From the NCBI GenBank assembly GCA_032173965.1, contig CM063299.1:3221501-3285500 (forward strand): a DNA stretch of 64,000 nucleotides, read 5' to 3'. The notes under the pieces were generated by a model. The model searched no databases. It saw only the letters and a program-made list of their open reading frames with translations, and was not told the DNA's origin. The position numbers and the translations under genes are program-made. This DNA is from Sitta carolinensis (lineage: Eukaryota; Chordata; Aves; Passeriformes; Sittidae). Positions 21,301-30,200 of this stretch are shown piece after piece; within the stretch, counting starts at the first letter, position 1; each line of letters starts with the position of its first letter.

Positions 21301-24300
21301 GTTTCTTAGATATTTTCTCTCAACAGATACCCCCAAAAATCCAGACACACTGCAACCTTCACTACCTTTTTCTCACTGAGCCTGTGGCTTTATTTCCCAG
21401 TTATTTAGGGCATTTATTTTCTGCCCCCATTCCCAAAGATGCTGAAGCATCTGAGCAAGGCTGGCACAGCCCAGCAGTCTGCAACCTTGCCCTCAGCCTG
21501 CTGCTCTGGCTTCCATCTAGGTACTGCTGACTACTATCCTGGGCTCCATCCAGGATGGCAGCTGTTGGGGGTGGTCAAGTGCCAATTAATAAATTACATT
21601 AATAAACTAATGTGCATCGTGACCCAGTTCACAGTGATGGCAGGAGCTTTGCCAGGTTGGTTTATCTCTGCTGAACCAAACACCAGGTATTTTCTCAGCA
21701 CTAAAGACTGGACTGAAGAGTTTATTTTCCCTTCCCTCTTCCTGCTTTAATGCTGACTTTCTAAGATGAGGTAACTTCTAAAAAGTTTTCATTAGGGATA
21801 TTAAGGAATTCTTCCCAGGACATCCATTATGTGACATTTTAATTTTAATTTTTCTGTTGAATGAAACAACATCATCAACAGATTTATTGCTAAGTGAAAG
21901 GCCCAGCCATGGCATGTGTCAGACCTGTAAAACACTAAAATAACAGGCAGGGGATTGTTGCTAATCAGAATTTATTACACTACATAAAGGCATATTTACA
22001 GTCCCACCAGGGGACGATTAATTTGTTTGGGGATAAACAATTAATCTCCCTGGGAGTGGGAGCAGAAAATCTGACATGGTTTTATGTCTTCCCAGCGTGG
22101 CAGAGGCGGGATTGCTTACAGCCTCCCTGGGGGAATCTCCCTGGCACTGCCAGGGGTCAGCAATGCCCAGGGATGGGCAGCCCTGCTCCTCCCTGGCAGG
22201 GTTTGCACTGGGACCTGTGCCCTTTACTGGGATAAATGGGTTTTTTCCTGCCCTGCCTGAGCTGGGCTCCCACAGGCAGCCTCCTGCATCCCTGTTATTC
22301 CTCCCCACCCTGTCTATTTTTGGGTTTCAGCCTTTGCATCTGTTTCCTGCATCCTCTCCTTTCTGCTCAAGATTCAACAGGCACAAACAGGGAGGAGAGA
22401 GGAAGGTACTGCACAGTGGGAAGGAGAGAATTTCAGAATTGGAGGAGGGATTTGCTATTCTTTGGTACCTTTGCTCCATGGACTTCTTCAGACTTGAGCC
22501 TTATTTCTCTTTGAAAGCAGTTTTTTGATCTTTGCACGAGCAACTCCAGTACAGGGCAGGAGCACTTGGGATAATTCCCAGCTGAGGCCCTGAAAAGGTT
22601 ATGACAAAAGCAAAATTTCTGGATTCCAAGAACATGTGCAGTGTTTTGGCAAGTAATGTCAGCAGAACGTGGGAGCCAGGCAGAGAGCAGTGGTGTGCCC
22701 TTTTCTACTGTCACCTCTTTTTGGGGCAGCTGAGCCCCTGCCACCCCTTCTGCCCCAAGAGCTGCCTGGCAGCTCTTCAGTGGCTCAGCATTCCTGGCCC
22801 ACACGGCAGAACCCAAACCTCACCACATGAATGTTTTCACATTTGTTCACAAGGAGACCTTAGATCCCTTTGCCAAGGCCTGGCTGGATTTGGTGAGGTT
22901 TTGGCCACCCCTGTGCACATCAGGATGCTGCCAGCCCTGAGACCCCTCAGGCTTGTTGCCAAACCCTGATGGCAGCTCCCAAACCAGACCAGCTCCTCTG
23001 CCAGTTTAACACTCACCTGCACCCAGCCTGTTTGTGCCTTTTTCCTGTCATTTTGTCCTGAAAAAGACCTTCACACTTCTCCACAGGGATTAACAGCCTG
23101 AGCAGCTCATCAGTTGTTTCCAGCAGGAACTGCGAGTTTTTAGGGGATTTGAGCTACCACAATTAAGGAGAACCTAGATCATTAAAAATAATATGCTTCA
23201 CACAAGAGAGGAACCAGCCTGCTTCACAAGACCCCTTTCTGCTGAAAAATTCATTGCTCTAAATAATTAATGGTCCTTGCATAGGAGGATGGTTTTGCCG
23301 GGCGGAAGGTGAAATGCAGACGCCAGGCACAGTAATCCCTTTTTTTTTTTTTATTATGAATCCAGATTTCTTGGCCATGCTGCTGCCCTGGGAGCAGTGG
23401 GGGAGCAGGGCTGTGGCTGCTTTTCCCATGGGGCCCCAGGCTGGGAGAATGTCTGTGCAATGGGGTCATCCACCCCATCCCATCTCATCCCAAACCCCAT
23501 GGGTGCCTCCTGGTGCAGGGACAGGGCAGGGGTGTCCCAGCCTTGTATCTTAAGCCCTGAAGCAGTTCTTGTCTGTTCAGGTCTCAGTGGCTTGGAAGGC
23601 CCTGGAGAGGAGCAGATATCCCTGCTGGAGCAGCCTCTCCATTTCTCTGGGTAGCTGTTTGCACTGCTGCTCCTCTTGCATTGCATGTCAGGAATTCATT
23701 TATTGCTAGGACAGCATTTGCATTGCTCAGTGCATAAATAGGCTATAAATAAGATGCTGATTCCTAATCACTGCACAGCCCCAGGAGAAGCACTCCAGGG
23801 TGTCAGGTGGTGCCCATGCTGCCCTGGCCTGTCCCTCTCCAGCACCAGTGTGTCCCCTCTTGGAGCAGTGGCAGCTGCTGGGCAGTGGCTCTGTCACCCA
23901 GCACCAGCCAGTCCAGTTGCTGAACACCAGCTCAGCAGTCAGTAACACAGGTGGATGTTTACTGGGACAGCACCACTAATGGGAGGGGGCTTTTAGCTGT
24001 TTGGAACCCCCATTGGCATCACAAGGTAAATCAAATTCCTCTTCCACTCCACGGCCTATCTGTGATTCCTGCAGAATAATTTACATGTAGCAGATTGTTG
24101 GTAACCTCTTTAGTGAGGGGAGGTAAATGGAAACCTGTGTTGGAGGTTGTTTCTGTAATAACCATGGCTGCCCAAAAGCTCAGATAGAGGGGGAAAAATA
24201 AAAAAAAGCAAACTGTGCATTGCTAACCAGAATGTCTCACCAGGACAAGAGAGGGCTGGACAAGGGTGGAAGTGGGACCTGCCCTCCTCAGAGCAGCTCC

Positions 24301-25218
24301 CACACGGGTTATAAATGTGAGGCTTTTCAGGAAGATGGGGGTGAGACCTGCCTTGGAGCTGAGGCAGGCAGTTACTGCAGGGTGACTCACCAGAGCCAGC
24401 ATTCCCTGGAATCTGCTGGGAAGTGACAGGAGCTGACGTGGCTGCTGCAGTGCTGGGACTGAGGTGTCCTCTGGAGCACTGTCAGGAGCTGGGTGCTGGA
24501 GGAGGAAGGTCCCTCAGTGCCCCTGGCTGGATGGCAGGTGTCCCTGCTGCACAGGGTCCACCTTGCTGCCAGTGCCACCTGCAGTGGGGACAGAAAGAGC
24601 AACAGTGCAGTGATTGAACAGCTGTACCCAAGGGTGAGCTGTTTTGCCAGGAATGAGTGCTTTTCCCAGTTTTTAGGCTGCTGGGGGTGGGAGCTGCCTG
24701 CCATGTCAGCAGAGCTGCAACGAGAGCAGCGGTGGGATCCCCAGAATACCTGCTCATTGCCAGGCCTGCTGAGGCAGGTGCTGTCAGGAGATCCATTTTG
24801 GGGCTCAGCAGAGGCACTGACACATCACAGACACCTAATGGCACCTGCCTTAGGACGTGGCCCTTCATGCAATTGTCACTGGAGCCCCAGTGCCAGTCAC
24901 CCCTGGGAGCAGAGCACGGCTGAACCTCGGGCTCAGGCCTTAACGGTGACCAAAAAAGTGGAAGGGAAAAGGTGGGAGAAGCCGCCCATGACAGGGCTCC
25001 ACTCCCCACTTCCAGAGGGGGATTTCTGGGGGGTGTGGTGGTGGGGTGACCCCTCTGACAGCCCCCTGTGTCCTTTCAGACGAGTGCCGTGCTGTGTGCG
25101 GGCGGCTGTGCCCTGCTGGCCCTCAGCTCCCTGCTGGCCATCGTGGCTGTCCTGCTGCCCGGCGGAGCCTGCGAGCGCCGAGTCTGCACCCTGGCTGGCT
25201 ACATGCAGACAGCAGCAG
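15171..25218 (+). CDS. LHFPL-family tetraspan membrane protein (LHFPL7/TMEM211-like), first two coding exons
   Basis: LHFPL proteins are four-pass membrane proteins of the claudin-like superfamily; relatives act as auxiliary or trafficking partners (LHFPL5 in hair-cell mechanotransduction, LHFPL4 with GABA-A receptors). Two exons, 15171-15383 and 25080-25218, join in phase 0 into 117 complete codons. Visible are TM1 (about residues 8-28, with LSPAW at its end), and a first loop with GFGLLWRC and a second Cys seven residues on (Cys46, Cys53). Then come the family motif region GDIPSGSWQ, TM2 (about 74-98) and a Cys-rich cytoplasmic stretch ending YMQTAA. Relatives show similar order, such as DIP..AW before TM2 and MQLLAA before TM3. 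Resemblance is best to LHFPL7/TMEM211, but orthology is not proven, so no symbol is given. TM3, TM4 and the C-terminus are missing; no third exon was found to the end of the window. Confidence 0.75.
15386..15830. repeat. C-rich degenerate tandem repeat at the start of LHFPL-like intron 1
   Basis: The plus strand is built of loosely repeated pyrimidine-rich units resembling CATC(T)CCCGTCACCTCCCCGG, for example CGGCATCTCCCGTCACCTCC followed by CCGGCATCACCC, and later CAGGCATCCCCCGCATCCCC. Units are diverged and irregular in length. It is probably a decayed minisatellite and is entirely intronic. Confidence 0.55.
17098..17140 (+). repeat. 43 bp intronic repeat, copy 1
   Basis: The sequence TGATGGTTATTTGATGGG, then one variable base, then TGGAATATAATAAAATA, ends in TCCTGA. 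It recurs at 18108-18150 with 40 of 43 positions the same. It is AT-rich, unlike the G-rich minisatellite that lies between the copies. Confidence 0.9.
17531..17722. repeat. G-rich minisatellite, core GGATGCTGAGCACACCTGGG
   Basis: About eight tandem units of roughly 18-27 bp share GATGCTGAGCACACC or GATGCTGGACACACC, followed by TTGGGGG or TGGGG. Unit lengths vary through the G run. It lies in LHFPL-like intron 1 and opens spurious frames on both strands, for example a 200-codon minus frame at 17213-17815. Confidence 0.92.
17850..18060. promoter_or_regulatory. Candidate conserved non-coding element
   Basis: AT-rich unique sequence with clustered homeodomain/POU-like motifs: ATGTTAATCATGCTACAAAT near 17899-17918, the palindrome GTTAATTAAC at 17942-17951, and TCATAATTACTTTGCAGC near 18019-18036. 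There is no open frame and no repeat character. It lies between the two 43 bp repeat copies. Confidence 0.35.
18108..18150 (+). repeat. 43 bp intronic repeat, copy 2
   Basis: This second copy of the 17098-17140 sequence lies in the same orientation 1010 bp downstream and differs at three positions. Similarity falls off on both sides, so the duplicated block is short. Confidence 0.9.
20090..20360. promoter_or_regulatory. Candidate conserved non-coding element
   Basis: The stretch contains TGCCTAATTAAAATTTCATT, ACCATTGATGTGCTAATG, TTAGATAAAGCAG, GCCATAATTCATCGGACATA and TCTCTCTAATTAAAAAAATG in about 250 bases. Such dense GATA- and TAAT-type motifs in unique, stop-rich DNA are typical of deeply conserved enhancers. 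Conservation was not tested. Confidence 0.4.
20800..21080. promoter_or_regulatory. Orphan CpG cluster inside LHFPL-like intron 1
   Basis: CpG is dense here, roughly one per ten bases, with GGCCGGCGCTTTAATGCCGC, GCGAGCTGCGAGGCTCCGGG and CGCGCCTCCCGGG, while flanks are ordinary. Both strands are open over much of it, but no domain or start context is recognisable. It may be an alternative promoter, an enhancer-associated island or the first exon of a non-coding RNA. Confidence 0.45.
23339..23352. repeat. T-rich homopolymer
   Basis: A run of about 14 T follows CAGTAATCCC at 23330-23338, followed by ATTATGAATCC. No mobile element body is recognisable beside it. Confidence 0.7.
25080..25218 (+). 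CDS. LHFPL-like coding exon 2
   Basis: The acceptor is CTGTGTCCTTTCAG|AC with a good pyrimidine tract. This 139-base exon encodes TSAVLCAGGCALLALSSLLA, IVAVLLPGGACERRVCTLAG, then YMQTAA and one base of the next codon. It contains TM2. The best donor is CAG|GCAAGT at 25219, a GC donor in the ideal consensus of GC-AG introns. The only nearby GT (GGCAA|GTGATG, GT at 25223) is a poorer site and would shift the phase. CpG is clearly enriched over the flanking intron, as expected for an old exon. Confidence 0.78.
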
Positions 25219-26339
25219 GCAAGTGATGGGGCTTTGCTCTTTGGGGGGTGTGGAAAGATGGGGGGAGGGTCCTTTCGTGGCATCTTGGAGCTCAGCAGCA
25301 TGAGGAGCTTGCAAACCCTGACCAAGGGTGGGAGGAAAGCAAGAGACCCTTCAGTTTAGTGATTGCCTCTTGCATTCATCATAAAAACTACTGAACATCA
25401 CCTCCAAGCAGGTACACAGGTCGGTGGCAGACCTGCAGGCCCCACTCACTGCCCCAGCTCAGGATGTTGTGTAGGACAGGGGGCTGTGGTGAGTGGTGGA
25501 GACCAGGCTTTCTGCTGGCAGGGTGCTGCTGCACCTCCTGTGAAGTGTCCAGTTCCATCTTTGTGCTTAAGCCTCTGGAAGGATTTGAGATGGGGGGATG
25601 CCAAGCCTGTCCTGTATCTGTCCCAGCCTCCTCAGGCAGCCCTAGTGATGCTGCATCCACTTAAAATTCCATTGCAATTGCCTGTGCTTCTGCCTCGGGG
25701 GAGTGCAGGAGAGGGCAGGGAGCTGGGGAGGGACAAACCCCACTGGAGAATTATCACCCTTGCAGGGAGCCACGTCCCTGAGTGTTGGACCAAACCTCCC
25801 CTACTGGATATGAGCCATGACAGGAGATTAATGCCTGTTCGTGTCTGTGCCCCAGAATAAACTCCTTTCCTTGAAGAAATTCTCAGGGCCAGCAGGCTTT
25901 GTTCTCTGCCTGGAAGCATTCAAGCTGCTTTGGGGGGAAATCCTGTTACACACTCTCCTCTGCAGGGCTCATCCCGTGGGATCCGATTTGGAACAGATGG
26001 AGGAGGGCAGATTTTGGCCATGGCTGCTCCAGCTCAGCCAGGTCCACAGAGACAGCTGCTGTACCTGTCCCCTCCTCCCAGTTTGGAGAGTCCCATCTCT
26101 GCTGGCTGGTGGCCACAGGGTCCCCTGGGTGTGGGACAGAGGCTGGAGGAGCCCCATGGCAGCAGAGCTCAGCTCCAGGGATGGCTCCCTGGAGGTGACT
26201 CGGGGTGGCCTTGCAGGGGATAATTGGGGGAGCAAAGGGTAACCCCACATTGCCTTGGTCTGGGGGGTGCCACATCCCTGCTACATCTGGAGCAGATACA
26301 AAGCAAAGGATTAGGAAGAGTCCCTGCAAAGGAAACCGA

Positions 26340-26640
26340 CTGTGGCAGATAAATACAAATGAGGCGCTGCCAGGGGTTCTGGTAATATTGAACAGGCTGT
26401 AAATAAACTGTAGGCTCTAAGCGTTATTGACAAATGAAAATTTACTGGGGACGTTTGAGCAAGCTAATGGGTTGCTTTAAACCCTGGCATTGCCTGCTAA
26501 GCATTTTGTCTTGTGCTTTTTAATTTTGTGCACTGTGGATTAATTCCCATTCAGAGACGGGCAGCCCTGAGTCAACAGAATTAAACGGTTTAATGTATTT
26601 GGATTCAGAAATGCTGCCCCTCCATAATTTCTCTCCTTGT
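26340..26640. promoter_or_regulatory. Candidate conserved non-coding element
   Basis: AT-rich unique block with TAAATACAAATGAGGCGC, GGTAATATTGAACAGGCTGT, AAGCGTTATTGACAAATGAA, TTTTTAATTTTGTGCACTGT, GGATTAATTCCCATTC and TTAAACGGTTTAATG. These resemble homeodomain, SOX and MYB-type sites. No coding potential. Confidence 0.35.
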
Positions 26641-29639
26641 TCCCCCCTCCCTCCCTAGGAGGAAGCTTTTCAATAGAAATCAGCTGCAGCGAGGTGACAG
26701 GGAGAGAGACTCCTCCCCAAAAATCACATTATCTCAGAGAAAAACAGGGATTTTAAGATGAAATTATATGGGAAGGAAGCAAAGCAGAGCAAGCCCAGGA
26801 GGTTTGGTAGAGTAGCTTCTGATAGGGGGTGGGGGGCAGGTCTGCCAGGGGGACCCCTTGAAATGCTGGCAGAGCAGTGGGGTTTTGTTTCTCCCAAATC
26901 CCAGGTTTCCAGGTCCCACAGTCACCTTTCTTTTGTCTGACCAGAACATTTTCCCACTGAAATCAAAATTTTGCTCTCATTTTCCCATTACACAAATCCA
27001 ACTTGAGGTATTTTAGAACACCAAAGGTGTGAGAAAATAAGCTTAATTCTATAAAACGTTGAATCAGGACTCTAAAGTCCTAATAAAGAGGCAGGAGCAT
27101 GAAACATGCCAAGAAGTGCAGGAGCAGAGGTACCAGCAGAGCCAGAATCAGCCCCCACAGGCTCTGCACTGTCTCAGAGAGATGCCCTGAGCTGCACTCA
27201 CATAAATCCAGGTGCAGAGGCCAAGGATTGATCCCTGAACCAAACAGGAACCAATTCTGAGAGCAGCCCCACAGCAAGGGCAGCCAGGCTCGAGCTGCAG
27301 CTTTAACACTTTCCTGCTGTATATTTGGACATCCAGGTTGTGCCTTTTGCAGCCCCAGAAGGGAGGAGGAATAAAAACCTCACACAGACAGAGCAGAGCA
27401 CTAATTGCAGATGCAGACAGGCCAGCAGGGTTCAGAGCTGGGCTAATTGCCACCATACTTAGAAAACATGAGTCCTGATGCCTGGCATCCACTCCTCAGA
27501 AAAAAAACCAAACCAACCAACAAACCAACATATCCACACAAATGACAAGAGGATGATCCCTAATGAAAGAGTTAATGAGCAACAGGGAGAGGAGGAAGGA
27601 AAAAGGAACTCTTGCTCAGCTCTCACCCTACAAAAAGCTGCCCCTGAGAGATTAGAGATGGGGCTCACTCCCTGTTCATGGTGTCAGCTCACTAAAATGA
27701 AATCTCTGGGGGATCCTTCCTCTCAAACCTGCATGGCAGCACCTCCAAAGAGGCTGAGGTAGCCAAGATGGCTACTTCATTTATGTGTGGGGTGCCCCAA
27801 TCCTCAGCTGCAACCCATTGCTGTTGCTGGAGAGGGGCCTTGGGGCTGACCAGGGCAGGGAGGGCAAACAGGGGCACAGCTGAAATCCTGCCAGTTGTCC
27901 TTCAACAAAAGCCTCTTTGCTGGGGTTTTAAAAACAGGAGTTAATTCCAGGAAGAAATGTCTGCTGCTGCATGGGGTTGAAAGGGAAGGACAGGGAATGT
28001 TCTCCAGGGCTCTCACACTGCCAGGTGCTGGTCAGGGCTGTGGTTTATAGCTGGGCATTACAGTTCATCTCTGCAAGTTCATCAGAGCAGTTTTCCAGTG
28101 ACTGGCAGTGGGGAAGCTGCTGGAAGGAGCACGGGGCCATCACGGTGTGTCTGGGACCTGTGGGTGATGCCCTGGGGAGCCCCAAGGCTCCACTCTGAGC
28201 TGTCACAGCCCACACAGTCCCCAGCAGTGTCACTGCTTCCCAGGAGTGTCCTGGACCTGCAGGAGCTGAGAGCCAGGGCAGCCTCTGACAGGTTTTCCAG
28301 CCCAGAGCACCCTCACTCCCTTGGGAATGGCCTTCCCAGGGCAGTGAGGCTTATGACTGCTAAAAACTGAGATTGCAGCTGAGGCTGAGTAAACCCCATC
28401 AGTCAGGAAATTCAGGCAGATTTCTGCTTTGGGGGCTTGTGGGACTAAGGGAAGGATTATGGGTGTGCTGTAGGATTAAGCTGCTGGTGACCATGCTCCA
28501 GCACTGAAGCTGGTTCCATCTGCTGCTCAGGAGCAAGTCCTGACTGGCAGGATGAGCAGCCTCCCTCATCCCTAAAAGCCTCAATAAAGCCAGGCCTGTG
28601 TTGCTTTTGGGAAGCTTTTCCCCATGGAAAAAAGGGTTCCTGCTTTGCTGGCAAGGGGTGGCTGCTCCAACTTGCCAGTGCCCCCATGGCTGCTGGTCCT
28701 TTCCCTGGGCTCTGGGGCCTGGCAGGAGGAGGCTGCAGAGCTTGGCACCTTGGTGAGGGCACAGAGCACAGGAAGCCTTCAGGGAGAATTCTGCTTTCAC
28801 CCCACACTGCTCTCTGTCCAATCCTACCACCATCAACTCACTGCTCAAACCCAGTGCTGAGGATGAGTGATCCTGACCTGCCTGTGCCTCTCTGAGGTTC
28901 TTTTGGTTTTACAGAGCAATTTCCCAGCATTGCCACGACAGAATCAGAGCAGTCACAAGACTCCAGCAAGACAGGCAGAAACCTCCAGTTATGCAATTCC
29001 CTCGTTTAGCCACACCGTAATCCCAGGTTTCAGGGTAGTCCCAAGAGCTTCTTCCTGGAAAATTTGCTTGCATTCTGCAGCCAAGATCCCTCTTACTGGC
29101 AGCAGCATGATGGCATTACAGAGATGGCCTCAGCTTTTGGCCAGTTAAGCAGCAGAACAAAATATAGAAGGCCTTGTAAATTTTGTCTGTTCTTTAGACA
29201 CTGATCATCCAGTCAGAACACAGAAAGAGGGAGAATTGCTCATTTTTGGATCAGTGTGAACCTTCTAAATGTATCCATTCCCAAGGACTGAAAACCAACC
29301 TAGATTGAAATGGCTTGTGCCATTCCCAAGGGAGAGCAGCAGGATGGGTGGGAGGTTTGGGGCAGCCTGTGGGCAGCAGGACCCTGGCCAGGACGCTGTC
29401 CCAGTGTCACAATGGCATTTAGGAAGGCAGCACGTGTTCCTTCCCCTCACTGCACCTCCCATCCCTTCCTGCATCCCAGCCCACCTCTGGGATCGATGGT
29501 GCTCCGTTTGTCCCAGCTCGTGCAGGCTCTGAATGGCAAACAGCACTGTCATCCACATCCGTATTGATCCCTCAGACTCCCATCGATCAGCCTGGTGACA
29601 GATAGGTAATGTGTAATTAGTAACTTAGATAAAAACAGC

Positions 29640-30200
29640 ACCAGGAGGGAGCCGCCTGCCAGCTCCGACCTTTGCTAGTGTGTCCGTGGAGCAGCAGAGG
29701 GGTCGTGGCTGCCTGGTAATTGCTGACTTGCCATTAAGTCACTGAAACCCTTCCCTTCCCTGCAGCCATCACTCCCGTGCAGTTCCCTTCGAGGTCTCGG
29801 ATCCCTCCCATCCTGCCCTCGCCCAGAAATCCTGATTGCAATAATGGCATGAGGAAGGCGCTCTGCCGAGCATCCCCGTCCAAAGCGCCTGTGGCACCGG
29901 CAGCTGGTGGGGATGCTGGAGAGCAGGATGTCCCCGGACAGTGGGGACATGCTGTGCTCCTGGATTATGTCACAGCAGAGCTCGAGGGGACACAGCTGGA
30001 GCAGACCCCTCCCCAAGGCAGGGCCGGCCGGGGGTGGGAGCGCAGCGCTGCGGCGGCACAGCCGATGTTCAGGGATGGGGACGGCCCGGGAGAGCAGGGT
30101 CGGAGCCGCTCCCAGCCCGGGCAGAGCCACGGGCGAGTTCCTGACCGGCGCTTTTGTGGCTGCGGCAGCCCGGGAGCCCCATCCTGTTGACGCCGAGGGT
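29640..30200. promoter_or_regulatory. Orphan CpG island
   Basis: By my count the stretch has on the order of 40 CpG in about 560 bases at roughly 60% G+C, which would meet the usual CpG-island criteria. The flanking kilobases have very few. The densest part is 30025-30195. No known gene start is attached. A 316-codon open frame on the minus strand (29675-30625) and a 137-codon frame on the plus strand (29777-30190) cross it, but neither has a recognisable domain. It may be the start of an unrecognised or non-coding transcript, or a methylation-free enhancer. Confidence 0.55.

Larger units (their letters stand above)
15384..25079 (+). other. LHFPL-like intron 1 (9.7 kb)
   Basis: The intron starts with a C-rich degenerate repeat (15386-15830). 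It then holds two copies of a 43 bp sequence (17098 and 18108) around a minisatellite (17531-17722), candidate regulatory blocks at 17850-18060 and 20090-20360, and an orphan CpG cluster at 20800-21080. No internal coding exon is recognisable. An open frame of 341 codons that begins at 15102 and runs past the donor to 16127 is read-through into the C-rich repeat, not a longer exon. Confidence 0.7.

Noticed and set aside
24493..25359. 288-codon plus frame around LHFPL-like exon 2
   Set aside because: Only 25080-25218 shows the family sequence and has a good acceptor; the rest is intron that happens to be open.
25964..26200. Segment after CTCTGCAG at 25966 as LHFPL-like exon 3 (GLIPWDPIWN...)
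   Set aside because: Phase fits and it begins Gly-Leu, but it lacks a membrane segment and the family's P.G and C.LGW motifs.
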